A DNA stretch of 64,000 bases from Solimonas marina (GTDB taxonomy: Bacteria > Pseudomonadota > Gammaproteobacteria > Nevskiales > Nevskiaceae), in contig NZ_JAAVXB010000006.1 in assembly GCF_012241385.1 (NCBI RefSeq), positions 185,560 through 249,559 of the forward strand, in the 5' to 3' direction. Below, piece by piece: positions 1-8,364 of the stretch. The number at the start of each line of letters is the position of its first letter. Positions within the stretch are counted from its first letter, which is position 1. The position numbers and the translations under genes are program-made. The notes under the pieces are model-generated. The model was not told where the DNA came from and made no database searches. It was given only the letters and a program-made list of their open reading frames with translations.

Positions 1-469
1 TGGGCCCGGTGATGCCGAGGTCGATGGAGATATAGCCCGAGATCATGTTGATGATCGAGCTCGGCACGAAGAACGGCGAAACGCGCTTGGGGCCGCCGTT
101 ATGCAGCGCCGTGCATTCCTCGTCGATCGTGCCGATACCACCGATGCCGGAGCCGACGCAGACGCCGATCCGCTCACGCGTCTCGTCGTTGATTTCGACT
201 CCGGCATCGCGGACGGCCTGTTTGGCCGCCGCCACACCATAGTGGATGAACGGATCGGTCCGCTTGACGTCCTTCACGCTCAGCCAGTCGGCCGGCTTGA
301 AGTCCTTGACCATGCCACCGAAGCGAGTGGTATAGGCCGACACGTCGTAATACGTGATCGGCCCGATACCGGACTTGCCTGCGATGATGTTGTTCCAGGC
401 CGTGGTCACATCATTTCCTACAGGGGAAATGACGCCCAGGCCGGTGACGACAACGCGCCTACGGCTCAT
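1..469 (-). CDS. fabF: 3-oxoacyl-ACP synthase II, N-terminal part (cut by window edge)
   Basis: Condensing enzyme of type II fatty-acid synthesis: it extends acyl-ACP with malonyl-ACP and releases CO2. The first 156 codons are present, starting at an ATG whose product begins MSRRRVVVTGLGVISPVGND, the usual KAS II start. The segment also contains the GSGIGG stretch of the thiolase fold. The active-site Cys-His-His lies further downstream, outside the window. It follows acpP after 34 bp on the same strand, the common fabD-fabG-acpP-fabF order. Family assignment is secure. FabB/FabF distinction rests mainly on the acpP neighbour. Confidence 0.95.
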   Translation of the reverse strand, partial: MSRRRVVVTGLGVISPVGNDVTTAWNNIIAGKSGIGPITYYDVSAYTTRFGGMVKDFKPADWLSVKDVKRTDPFIHYGVAAAKQAVRDAGVEINDETRERIGVCVGSGIGGIGTIDEECTALHNGGPKRVSPFFVPSSIINMISGYISIDLGITGP

Positions 470-503
470 CGGAATACCTATGGACGGGGTGGAAAAGGCG
501 CGA

Positions 504-752
504 TTAGCCGCCCTGCTGCGGAGCGTGCGCCTTGATGTACGTCAGCACGTCCTGGAACGTGACGATCTTCTCGGCTTCTTCGTCCGGGATGTCGATCTCG
601 AACTCTTCTTCCAGCGCCATGACGAGCTCCACGGTGTCCAGGGAGTCGGCGCCCAGATCCTCGACGAACGAAGCTTCCGGCGTGATCTGATCTTCGCTCA
701 CGGACAGCTGCTCAGCGATGATCTTCTTGACCTTCTCTTCCAACGTACTCAT
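504..752 (-). CDS. acpP: acyl carrier protein
   Basis: Small acidic carrier (82 aa) that holds growing acyl chains on a phosphopantetheine arm for fatty-acid and lipid synthesis in the cytoplasm. The attachment motif GADSLDTVE is present with the modified serine at residue 37. Length and strongly acidic composition are typical. It lies between fabG and fabF. The 147-bp gap before it (753-899) is long enough for its own promoter, as ACP is needed in large excess over the enzymes. Confidence 0.98.
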   Translation of the reverse strand: MSTLEEKVKKIIAEQLSVSEDQITPEASFVEDLGADSLDTVELVMALEEEFEIDIPDEEAEKIVTFQDVLTYIKAHAPQQGG

Positions 753-798
753 TCAATACTCCTGGGGACAACGTGTTGTCAGTAAATAAAGCCGGCGT

Positions 799-804
799 AT
801 TGTA
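799..804 (-). promoter_or_regulatory. candidate -10 element for acpP
   Basis: On the minus strand this reads TACAAT, a good sigma-70 -10 hexamer about 50 bp upstream of the acpP start codon. A -35 hexamer at the right spacing is poor, so this is a candidate only. Confidence 0.35.
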
Positions 805-899
805 GACAAACGCCGAGATGGTCACAGCACCAACGATAACAAAAGCAAATTCAGTGCCTTAATGCGAGATCAGGCGAATCGGACGGCAAACCTGCGCCC

Positions 900-1646
900 T
901 TAGTCCATGTACAGACCGCCGTTGACGTGCAGCGTCGTGCCGGTGACATAGCCAGCTTCGCGCGACGCCAGGAAGGCCACCGCGGCGGCGATGTCGTCCG
1001 GCGCGCCGAGGCGCTGTACCGGCACCCGCTCCATCAGCGCCTTGCGCGTTTCCTCCGGCAGGGCCTGCGTCATGTCGGTGTCGATGAAGCCCGGCGCCAC
1101 GACATTGACGGTGATGCCGCGCGAGCCAATCTCCTGCGCCAACGACTTCGAAAAGCCGATCAGGCCGGCCTTGGCCGCACAGTAGTTGGCCTGGCCCGGA
1201 TTGCCCATGCTGCCGACCACCGAGCCGATGCTGATGATGCGGCCGAACCGTGCCTTCATCATGCCGCGCAGCACCGCGCGCGACAGGCGGAACACCGACG
1301 TCAGATCGGTCTCGATGACATCCGCCCAGTCCTCGTCCTTCATGCGCAGCATCAGCGTGTCACGCGTGACACCGGCGTTGTTGACGAGCACCGAAACCGT
1401 TCCGACCTTGGCCAGGGCTGCATCGACGGCCGCGGCGTCACGCACGTCGAGCACCAGGCCCTCGCCACCGAACGGCGCCAGCGCCTCGCTGATCTTCGCC
1501 GCACCGGACTCGCTGGTCGCGGTGCCGTAGACCTTGGCGCCGTCCTGCGCAAGGCGCTGGGCGATGGCTTTGCCGATGCCACGGCTGGCACCGGTAATCA
1601 AGGCTACCGTCGCTTGCGGATCAGGAGTCTTGGAGGTTTCGGTCAT
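900..1646 (-). CDS. fabG: 3-oxoacyl-ACP reductase
   Basis: NADPH-dependent reductase that converts 3-oxoacyl-ACP to 3-hydroxyacyl-ACP in the fatty-acid elongation cycle. It is a classical short-chain dehydrogenase of 248 aa: cofactor motif TGASRGIG at residues 18-25, NNAG at 89-92, and catalytic Ser142, Tyr155 and Lys159 (YCAAK). The C-terminus VTGTTLHVNGGLYMD is typical of FabG. The product has a short N-terminal extension before the first strand. It lies between fabD and acpP on the same strand. Confidence 0.97.
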   Translation of the reverse strand: MTETSKTPDPQATVALITGASRGIGKAIAQRLAQDGAKVYGTATSESGAAKISEALAPFGGEGLVLDVRDAAAVDAALAKVGTVSVLVNNAGVTRDTLMLRMKDEDWADVIETDLTSVFRLSRAVLRGMMKARFGRIISIGSVVGSMGNPGQANYCAAKAGLIGFSKSLAQEIGSRGITVNVVAPGFIDTDMTQALPEETRKALMERVPVQRLGAPDDIAAAVAFLASREAGYVTGTTLHVNGGLYMD

Positions 1647-1763
1647 TGCAGGTTGGGGAATCCATTGAAGGCCGGAACTGGCGCGTCGGCCATATCACGG
1701 CAGCCCGAAGGCGTTGTATGTCTTGTGCGTGGAGCGCATTTAGCCGGGCGCCCCCATGGCGCG

Positions 1764-2699
1764 TCAAGCCTTGACAGTCGCGGTCGCTTTGGCCATGCCG
1801 TCGGCGTCCTCGAGGGCGATCGACGTCAAATCCTTGGCAATACGCTTGTTGAGACCGCTCAGCACCTTGCCGGGGCCACATTCAAACGCCTGCGCGATGC
1901 CGGCATCGCGCAGCTGCGCAATCGTCATCGACCAGCGCACCGGGCGGAACAGCTGCTGATGCAGTGCGTCGCGGATTGCGGCGGCGTCGCCGCGCGACGT
2001 AGCGTCGAGATTGTGACGAACCTCGATTGCAGGCGTGTGAATCGTCGTCGTCGCCAGGCGCTCGGCCAACTTGTCGGCGGCGCCGCGCAGCAGCGAGCAA
2101 TGCGACGGCACCGACATCGGCAGGCGCACGATCATGCGCGCACCGCGCGCCTTGCCGTTCGCCTCCAGCCACTCCAGCGCCGGCACATTGCCGGCGACGA
2201 CCACCTGCCCCGGCGCATTGTAATTGGCCGGCTCCAGTACGCCCTCGCCCGGATGCTCGGCGCAGAACGCCTCGACCGCCGCGTCGTCGAGGCCGACGAC
2301 CGCCGCCATGCCGCCAACGCCTTCCGGCACCGCGGCCTGCATCAACTGGCCGCGCAGTTCGACGAGCCTCAGCGCGTCGGCGAAGTCCAGCGCACCGGCC
2401 GCGACCAGCGCCGTGTATTCGCCGAGGCTGTGCCCGGCCAGCGCCGCCGGCGCCGGCAAGTCCTGCGCTTGCCACAAGCGCCAGACGGCGATGCCGGCGG
2501 CGAGTAGCGCCGGCTGCGTGCGCGCCGTCTGATTGAGGGATTCGGCCGGACCTTCACGGACCAGGCCGGCAAGGTCCCAGCCCAGCGCGTCGGACGCTTC
2601 CTGGAACGTTTGTGCAATCAGCGGGTCCGAATGGCCGGAGAGCATACCGACCGACTGTGAGCCCTGGCCGGGGAATAGGAGTACGTACTTTGATGACAT
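1764..2699 (-). CDS. fabD: malonyl-CoA:ACP transacylase
   Basis: Transfers malonyl from CoA to ACP to supply the extender unit for fatty-acid synthesis. The 311-aa product has the N-terminal LLFPGQGSQ motif (about 8-15) and the nucleophile elbow GHSLGEY with the active-site serine at residue 91. A later His in the SVPSHC segment is the probable partner. The ATG follows the stop of the rhombosortase gene by a few bases, so these two are probably cotranscribed. fabH and plsX, often found upstream, are not here. Confidence 0.97.
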   Translation of the reverse strand: MSSKYVLLFPGQGSQSVGMLSGHSDPLIAQTFQEASDALGWDLAGLVREGPAESLNQTARTQPALLAAGIAVWRLWQAQDLPAPAALAGHSLGEYTALVAAGALDFADALRLVELRGQLMQAAVPEGVGGMAAVVGLDDAAVEAFCAEHPGEGVLEPANYNAPGQVVVAGNVPALEWLEANGKARGARMIVRLPMSVPSHCSLLRGAADKLAERLATTTIHTPAIEVRHNLDATSRGDAAAIRDALHQQLFRPVRWSMTIAQLRDAGIAQAFECGPGKVLSGLNKRIAKDLTSIALEDADGMAKATATVKA

Positions 2700-2702
2700 G
2701 GT

Positions 2703-3377
2703 TCAGGTCGTTGCGGTGGATGGATCGGCCGTTTTCGCGGGCATCTCGCGCCCGCTGAACGTGCCGAAGACAAGACCATAGAAGAAAGCGACGATCGAGC
2801 CGAACAGATGCGCCTGCGTCACCACATGACCGCCGATCTCGCGCTCGTCGGACACCGGCGTGCCGGTGATGACCTCCCAGCCGAGCTTGCCGAGCAGGTA
2901 GGCCAGGCAGGCGATTGCGATCCAGTCGCGCTTGCGCGCCTGCGGCAGCAGGCCGAGCACGAACAGGCCGTGGATGACGCCGGACATCCCGACGTAGGTC
3001 GTCAGGTCCGGCACCAGAAAATAGAGTCCCAGGCTCATGCCCAGGCACAGGATCAGCAGGCGCCGCAGCCAGATCTTCAGCGGCAGCGGATCGGGGCACA
3101 GCAGCACGAGCACGGCAATGCCGATCTCGTTGAGCATCAGGTGGTACCAGCCCAGGTGCACGAAGCTGCCGCTCAGCAGCCGCCACCACTGGCCGTCGGC
3201 GATTTGCGCGTGGTCGAACTGCAGCGCAGCACGAACCGGCGCACCGAACGCCTCGAGGATCACCAGCAGCAGCATCAGGACGACGGGCCAGCCCCAGGTG
3301 TCACGGGCTTGACGAATCGAGTTTGTTATCATCGCGAAAGGCGTACGACGCCTCTCAATCTTTCGAAGTTTCGACAT
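2703..3377 (-). CDS. rrtA: rhombosortase (rhomboid-family intramembrane serine protease)
   Basis: Six-or-so transmembrane rhomboid-like protease of 224 aa. The Ser/His dyad is visible: GMSG with Ser132 and QAH with His190. The segment WWRLLSGSFVHLGWYHLMLNE (about 64-84) matches the conserved rhombosortase block. In characterised systems rhombosortase cleaves GlyGly-CTERM tails of type II-secreted proteins. The start at 3377 has AGGAG close to the ATG; an alternative is the ATG at 3332. It is divergent from gspG with only 9 bp between the chosen starts, and runs straight into fabD. No GlyGly-CTERM substrate is encoded in the window. Confidence 0.85.
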   Translation of the reverse strand: MSKLRKIERRRTPFAMITNSIRQARDTWGWPVVLMLLLVILEAFGAPVRAALQFDHAQIADGQWWRLLSGSFVHLGWYHLMLNEIGIAVLVLLCPDPLPLKIWLRRLLILCLGMSLGLYFLVPDLTTYVGMSGVIHGLFVLGLLPQARKRDWIAIACLAYLLGKLGWEVITGTPVSDEREIGGHVVTQAHLFGSIVAFFYGLVFGTFSGREMPAKTADPSTATT

Positions 3378-3386
3378 TATCTCCTA

Positions 3387-3842
3387 ATGAACGCACATTG
3401 CGCGCGCCGCCGTCGTCAGGGCGGCTTCACCCTGATTGAAATCATGGTGGTCGTGGTCATTCTCGGTATCCTCGCGGCGGTCGTCGTCCCGCGCATCATG
3501 GACAACCCGGACAAGGCCCGCGTCACCAAGGCCAAGCAGGACATCCGCGTGCTGGAGTCGTCGCTCGAGCTCTACAAGCTCGACAACTTCAGCTATCCGT
3601 CGACCCAGCAGGGCCTGGACGCACTGGTGCGCAAGCCCAGCGGCGATCCGGAGCCGAAGAACTACAAGACCGGCGGCTACATCAAGTCCCTGCCCAAGGA
3701 TCCCTGGGGTAACGACTACCAGTATCTGGACCCGGGCACGCACGGCGAAATCGACATCTACTCGCTGGGCCGCGACGGCAAACCCGGTGGTCAGGGGATC
3801 GATGCCGACATCGGCAACTGGGATCTGGCCCAGTCCCAGTAA
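3387..3842 (+). CDS. gspG: type II secretion major pseudopilin GspG
   Basis: Main building block of the T2SS periplasmic pseudopilus. The 151-aa prepilin has a basic leader ending in GG, prepilin-peptidase cleavage before Phe14 (FTLIEIMVVVVILGIL), and the conserved Glu at mature position 5. The C-terminal half carries the GspG signature DPWGNDYQYL and GRDGKPGG, part of the calcium-binding loop. It is the first gene of a tightly packed gspGHIJKLMN operon; spacing to gspH is 5 bp. The GspC, D, E and F genes are absent from the window. Confidence 0.96.
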   Translation: MNAHCARRRRQGGFTLIEIMVVVVILGILAAVVVPRIMDNPDKARVTKAKQDIRVLESSLELYKLDNFSYPSTQQGLDALVRKPSGDPEPKNYKTGGYIKSLPKDPWGNDYQYLDPGTHGEIDIYSLGRDGKPGGQGIDADIGNWDLAQSQ

Positions 3843-3847
3843 GTCCG

Positions 3848-4597
3848 ATGTCGACGCTGCCGCTATCCGGCGGCAACGCCCGCGCCGCCGGCGGCCGTCA
3901 GGCCGCCCAGCGGGGCTTCACGCTGATCGAAATTCTGGTGGTGATCTTCATCATCGGCATCATCGTCACGTTCGCAACCTTGTCGATCGGCGACCGCGTG
4001 CAGTCCGACCAGATCGAGACCGAGGCCAAGCGCCTGCAGCAGCTGTTCGCGATGGCCGGAGAGGACGCGGAGATGCAGGGCATGCAGATCGGCTTTGTCT
4101 ACACCGACCAGGGCTACGCCTTCGTCACGACTGGCGCCAGCGGCCGCTGGGTGCCCATTACCAGCGGTCCGCTGCGGCCGCGCAAGGTCAAGGAGCCGAT
4201 CGAGCTGACGCTCAAGGTCGAGGGCCGCAGCGTGCCGCCGACACCGGTCGCCGACCTCGTTGCAGCCGGCAAGGCAGCCCTGAAGGAAGCCGACGCCGGC
4301 ACATCATCCGATGACGACAGCAAGAGCAGCGACAGCAGCACGGCGGGCAGCGACCTGTCCGGCGTGAAGATGGGCGGCACCGCGGCCGCCGCACAGGACA
4401 AGAAAGACGACAGCAGCGACCAGGACAAAGACACCGAGGCGCTGAAGCCACAGGCCCTGTTCCTGTCCAGCGGCGAAGCGACATCGGTCAGCCTGACGGT
4501 CACCGCGCCCGGCGTGGCGACCGGCTACCAGCTCGATGTCGACAACCTCGGGCGCAGCAAGCTGACGATGCTTGGCGGCACGAGCAAGACGAAATGA
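3848..4597 (+). CDS. gspH: type II secretion minor pseudopilin GspH, with acidic Ser/Asp-rich insert
   Basis: Minor pseudopilin with a 23-residue leader and cleavage before Phe24 (FTLIEILVVIFIIGI), conserved Glu at mature +5. At 249 aa it is longer than usual GspH proteins (about 160-190 aa). The excess is a low-complexity segment at about residues 148-198 rich in Ser, Asp, Lys and Ala, placed between two predicted beta-rich parts. The last strand region (SVSLTVTAPGVATGYQLDVDNLG) resembles the normal GspH end. The stop overlaps the gspI start (ATGA). Confidence 0.9.
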   Translation: MSTLPLSGGNARAAGGRQAAQRGFTLIEILVVIFIIGIIVTFATLSIGDRVQSDQIETEAKRLQQLFAMAGEDAEMQGMQIGFVYTDQGYAFVTTGASGRWVPITSGPLRPRKVKEPIELTLKVEGRSVPPTPVADLVAAGKAALKEADAGTSSDDDSKSSDSSTAGSDLSGVKMGGTAAAAQDKKDDSSDQDKDTEALKPQALFLSSGEATSVSLTVTAPGVATGYQLDVDNLGRSKLTMLGGTSKTK

Positions 4598-4998
4598 GCG
4601 CCCGGCTCCGCACGCGCGGCTTCACCTTGATCGAGATGCTGGTCGCGGTCGCCGTGGTGGCGATCGCCATGGGCGCGATCATCGCCGGCATGGGACGGTA
4701 CGCCGCCAATGCCGCGTACCTGCGCGAAAAAACCGTCGCACTGTGGGTCGCGCACAACCAGCTGACCGAACTCGAGATGCAGAAGGCCTGGCCCGACGTC
4801 GGCACGACCAACGGCGAAAACGACATGGCCGGCGTCACCTGGAAGTGGCGTGTGACCATCCAGAAGACTCAGGACGAGCATCTGCGGCGCGTCGACATCG
4901 TTGTCGCCCAGCCGGCGCGCGACGGCAAGACGCCGGACCCGGACAAGGAGCCGCTGGTGAAGCTGTCCAGCTTCCTGGCGGACAGCGGGCGCCAATGA
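4594..4998 (+). CDS. gspI: type II secretion minor pseudopilin GspI
   Basis: Minor pseudopilin of 134 aa that with GspJ and GspK forms the tip complex thought to start pseudopilus assembly. The leader MSARLRTRG is short and basic, cleavage before Phe10 (FTLIEMLVAVAVVAIAMGA). The motif VALWVAHNQLTELEMQKAWP is typical of GspI. Both ends overlap neighbours by 4 bp (ATGA at gspH and gspJ), indicating translational coupling. Confidence 0.95.
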   Translation: MSARLRTRGFTLIEMLVAVAVVAIAMGAIIAGMGRYAANAAYLREKTVALWVAHNQLTELEMQKAWPDVGTTNGENDMAGVTWKWRVTIQKTQDEHLRRVDIVVAQPARDGKTPDPDKEPLVKLSSFLADSGRQ

Positions 4999-5699
4999 TG
5001 ATCATCGCCCGACAGCGCCCCCCGATCCGGCAGCGCGGCTTCACGCTGCTCGAAATCATCATCGTCGTCGCGATCTTCGCGATCTTCGCGGTGCTGGCCT
5101 ACGGTGGCCTCGACTCGGTGCTGCAGACGCGCACGCGCGTCGAGGCGGCGCAGCAGCGGCTGGCCGAGGTGCAGAAGGCCTATGTGCGCCTGCGCGACGA
5201 CTTCCAGCAGGTTCGCGACCGACCGGTGCGCGACAACTATGGCGATACCGAACCGGGCTTCGAGGGCGCCGACAACGCCGCCGTCGAATTCACGCGCGGC
5301 GGCTGGCCGAACCCGCTGTATCTGCCGCGCGCGTCGCTGCAGCGCGTTTCCTACCGACTTGAAGATGGCGCCCTGCACCGCCTGAGCTGGCGCATCCTCG
5401 ACCGAGCCCAGGACACCCAGCCGGTCGACCTGGTGCTGCTGACCGGCGTCACCGACCTGCAATGGCGCTTCATGGATCAGCAGCGCCAGTGGCAAACCCG
5501 CTGGCCAAGCTTGAACACCGCGACCACGCAATCCCAGGCTGTATCGGTACCGCCGCCGCTGGGCATCGAGATCAGCCTGACGACCAAAGACTACGGCAAG
5601 CTGCGCTTCCTGTTCCGGCTCGGCGTCGATCCGGTCACGTTCAGCAATTCGACCCAGACGACCACCACGACCACCACCACGACGGAGACCAGCCAATGA
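4995..5699 (+). CDS. gspJ: type II secretion minor pseudopilin GspJ
   Basis: Minor pseudopilin of 234 aa, partner of GspI and GspK in the pseudopilus tip. Leader ends at Gly15 and the mature protein begins FTLLEIIIVVAIFAIFAVL with Glu at +5. The conserved block RLAEVQKAYVRLRDDFQQVRDRPVRD follows the helix, and the DGALHRLSWRILDRA segment is typical of GspJ. It ends in a short Thr-rich tail. I chose the first of two adjacent ATG codons because it forms the ATGA overlap with gspI. Confidence 0.95.
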   Translation: MMIIARQRPPIRQRGFTLLEIIIVVAIFAIFAVLAYGGLDSVLQTRTRVEAAQQRLAEVQKAYVRLRDDFQQVRDRPVRDNYGDTEPGFEGADNAAVEFTRGGWPNPLYLPRASLQRVSYRLEDGALHRLSWRILDRAQDTQPVDLVLLTGVTDLQWRFMDQQRQWQTRWPSLNTATTQSQAVSVPPPLGIEISLTTKDYGKLRFLFRLGVDPVTFSNSTQTTTTTTTTTETSQ

Positions 5700-6646
5700 G
5701 CCGGCGCCAGCGGCAGCGCGGCGTGGTGCTGATCACCGCGATCCTGGTCGTGGCCTTGGCGGCGATCGCCGCGGCGGCGATCCTGACGTCCGGCAGCCTG
5801 GCGATCCACCGCACGCAGAACCTCAACGAATCCGAGCTGGGCTGGTGGTATGACGACGGTGTCGAGTCCTGGGGACGAACCATCCTCGAGCGCGACACGC
5901 AGATGAACAAATACGATTCGCTTGCCGATATCTGGGCGATGCCGGTCGATTTTCTGCCGGTCGACCAGGGCGGCCTGCGCGGCGGCATTTCGGATCTGCA
6001 GGGCCGCTACAACCTCAACAATCTGGCGGTCAGCAACACCGAGTCGTACCAGGAACAGCTGACCATCTTCACGCGCCTTTACGAAGCCGCCACCGAAGGC
6101 GACGAATATCAGGCGAAGGCGCTGGCCTCGGCGATCCGCGACTACGTCGACGCCGACAGCGACCCGACCGGCACCGACGGCGGCGAAGACGCCGAATATC
6201 TCGGCATGGACCCGCCGCGCCGTGTGCCGAACCGACCGATGGCCTCGCCCACCGAGTTGCTCGCGGTCAAGGGCATGACGCCCAAGGTCTATGCCAAGCT
6301 GGCGCCCTACGTCTGCGCCCTGCCGCAGATCGGCACCAAGATCAACGTCAACACCGCCTCGCCGCTGCTGCTGCAGTCGCTGACGTCCAGCCCCGGCGAT
6401 GGCCTCGAGAAATTCATCAGCGACCGGGTCAGCGATCCAGCCGAGAGCGTTTCCGAACTGTTCAACGATCGCAAGGTCTTTGACGCCAAGGCCGTGAAGA
6501 ACTCGGCGATGAGCGTCGACAGCAACTTCTTCGAGCTGCACGTCGAGGCTTACATAGGCAGCGGCCGGGTCGAGCTGTATAGTTTCTATTACCGCCCGGG
6601 GAGCGGCCACCCGCAGGTCTACGGGCGCAGCACCTTCACCGAATAA
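5696..6646 (+). CDS. gspK: type II secretion minor pseudopilin GspK
   Basis: Largest minor pseudopilin (316 aa), cap of the pseudopilus tip. Prepilin cleavage is after Gly9 (VVLITAILVVALAAIAAAA). As usual for GspK the residue at mature +5 is not Glu. The helical-bundle domain contains DLQGRYNLNNL and the INVNTAS segment characteristic of the family. The start overlaps gspJ by 4 bp; gspL begins directly after its stop codon. Confidence 0.95.
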   Translation: MSRRQRQRGVVLITAILVVALAAIAAAAILTSGSLAIHRTQNLNESELGWWYDDGVESWGRTILERDTQMNKYDSLADIWAMPVDFLPVDQGGLRGGISDLQGRYNLNNLAVSNTESYQEQLTIFTRLYEAATEGDEYQAKALASAIRDYVDADSDPTGTDGGEDAEYLGMDPPRRVPNRPMASPTELLAVKGMTPKVYAKLAPYVCALPQIGTKINVNTASPLLLQSLTSSPGDGLEKFISDRVSDPAESVSELFNDRKVFDAKAVKNSAMSVDSNFFELHVEAYIGSGRVELYSFYYRPGSGHPQVYGRSTFTE

Positions 6647-7849
6647 ATGCGAGAAACCCTTTATATCCGCCTGCGTTCGGCCGATCCGGCCGAACCGGTC
6701 GACTACTGCGTGGCACGGGCCGATGCGATTGCCTCGTTCGTCGTCCAGCGCGGCACGCTCGACGCCATCGCCCCGCTCGGCAGCCATCGCCGCGTCGTGG
6801 TCCTGGTGCCGTCGGCCGACGTGCGCCTGGCCGCGGCCGAGATTCCGGCACGCCAACCGGCCAAGGTCCTGCAGGCTGCGCCGTTCGTGCTCGAAGAGCA
6901 GCTGGCCGAGGACGTCGACGCCCTGCACTTCGCGCTCGGCGCGCGCCAACCGGACAACCGCTGGCCGCTGGCGATCATCTCGCATGTGCGCATGCAGGCC
7001 TGGCTGTCGCTGCTCGCCGAGTGCCAGCTGCACGTTGACGCGATGATCCCCGACCTGCTGGCCCTGCAGGTGCCGGACGAGCAGCACGCGACAGCGTTGA
7101 TCGATGATGACCAGGTGCTGGTGCGCAGCGAGCGCAGCAGCGGCTTCGTCTGCCAGATCGAGGACCTGCCGCTGTGCCTGGAAATCGCCGATCCGGACAA
7201 GGCCCGCACCATCAGCGTCGTCGTGCCGCGTGGCAATCCCCTCGACCTGAGCCGCATCGGCTGGCCGCTGGAGCCGCGGCACGGCTTCGCCAGCCCGCTC
7301 GAAGCACTGCTGCAGCAGCTGCGCAGTGCCGATGCCATCGACCTGCTGCAAGGCCGCTATTCGCAGAAGCGCAACCGCATGCGCTGGCTGGCGCCGTGGA
7401 AGAACGCGGCGATCCTGGCCGGCGTCGCCATTGCGCTCGGCCTGGTCGTGCAGACCCTCGACGTCGTGCGCCTGCGCCACGCGATCGACGCGCAGGACAG
7501 TGCCAACGTGACGCGCTACCAGCAGATCTTTCCCGAAGAAAAGCGCATCGTCGATCTGACGAATCAGCTCGACCAGCAGCTCACCGCACTGCGCGGCGGC
7601 AACGGCGACCCGTTCATGGCCATGGTCGATGTACTGACGCAGGCGCTGCGCGCGGTGCCGGGTCTCAAGGTCCAGACCCTGCAGTTCCGCGATGGTGCGC
7701 TGTTCGCCGGCCTGTCCGCCGCCAATCTCGAACTGCTCGACCGCCTCAAGACCTGGTTCGGCACCGACCGCGGCGCGCAGTTCAGCGTCGACTCGGCCAA
7801 CTCCGGCAGTGACGGCGTGCAAATCCGTATTCGCCTGTCACCCGCATGA
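6647..7849 (+). CDS. gspL: type II secretion inner-membrane protein GspL
   Basis: Assembly-platform protein that links the cytoplasmic ATPase GspE to GspM and the pseudopilus. The 400-aa product has a long N-terminal cytoplasmic actin-like domain, one transmembrane helix near residues 253-272 (AAILAGVAIALGLVVQTLDV), and a small periplasmic ferredoxin-like domain at the C-terminus. The stop overlaps the gspM start by 4 bp. Its usual partner GspE is not in this operon and must be encoded elsewhere if the system works. Confidence 0.93.
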   Translation: MRETLYIRLRSADPAEPVDYCVARADAIASFVVQRGTLDAIAPLGSHRRVVVLVPSADVRLAAAEIPARQPAKVLQAAPFVLEEQLAEDVDALHFALGARQPDNRWPLAIISHVRMQAWLSLLAECQLHVDAMIPDLLALQVPDEQHATALIDDDQVLVRSERSSGFVCQIEDLPLCLEIADPDKARTISVVVPRGNPLDLSRIGWPLEPRHGFASPLEALLQQLRSADAIDLLQGRYSQKRNRMRWLAPWKNAAILAGVAIALGLVVQTLDVVRLRHAIDAQDSANVTRYQQIFPEEKRIVDLTNQLDQQLTALRGGNGDPFMAMVDVLTQALRAVPGLKVQTLQFRDGALFAGLSAANLELLDRLKTWFGTDRGAQFSVDSANSGSDGVQIRIRLSPA

Positions 7850-8364
7850 ACGCCAAATTCAACGCCACGCTCGAACAGTGGCAGAGCCGCGCCACCGCGG
7901 CATATGAGCAGCTGCAACCGCGCGAGCGCATCATCGTGCTCAGCGGCGCCGCCGTCCTCATCGTCATGATCCTGTACCTGGCGATCTGGGAGCCGCTGGT
8001 CGTTTCGCGCAAGCAGGACATCGAAGCGCTGCAGTCGTCGCGGGCACTGGCGACACGCATCGAAATGGCGGCGAGCCTTGCGCAAAGCCACAGCCAGGGC
8101 AAAGTCGACCGCAGTGCGACGCTGCTGTCGGTCGTCGATCAGACCACGCGCAGCGGCACGCTCGGCAAGGCGCCGTCGCGGGTCCAGCCGGAAGGCAGCG
8201 GCGAGCACGAGGTGCGCGTGTGGTTCGACGACGTGCCGTTCGACAACTGCATGCGCTGGCTGGGCGAGCTGCAATCGCACTACGGCATCCACGTCAGCAG
8301 CACCGAGATCGACACCGGCTCGGCGCCGGGCCTGGTCAATGCCCGTTTCACGCTGAGTCGCTGA
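7846..8364 (+). CDS. gspM: type II secretion inner-membrane protein GspM
   Basis: Bitopic protein of 172 aa that binds and stabilises GspL. It has a short cytoplasmic N-terminus containing LQPRERIIVLSGAAV, one transmembrane helix at about residues 29-48, then a periplasmic domain that would form the usual circular-permuted ferredoxin-like fold. The WFDDVPFDNCMRWLGEL segment fits GspM proteins. Stop and start overlap with gspN by one base (TGATG). Confidence 0.92.
   Translation: MNAKFNATLEQWQSRATAAYEQLQPRERIIVLSGAAVLIVMILYLAIWEPLVVSRKQDIEALQSSRALATRIEMAASLAQSHSQGKVDRSATLLSVVDQTTRSGTLGKAPSRVQPEGSGEHEVRVWFDDVPFDNCMRWLGELQSHYGIHVSSTEIDTGSAPGLVNARFTLSR

Noticed and set aside
927..2507. 526-codon plus-strand frame opposite fabG/fabD
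   Set aside because: Shadow of the fab genes in GC-rich DNA: Arg/His/Ala-rich, no motif, no ribosome-binding site, and both opposite frames are certain genes.
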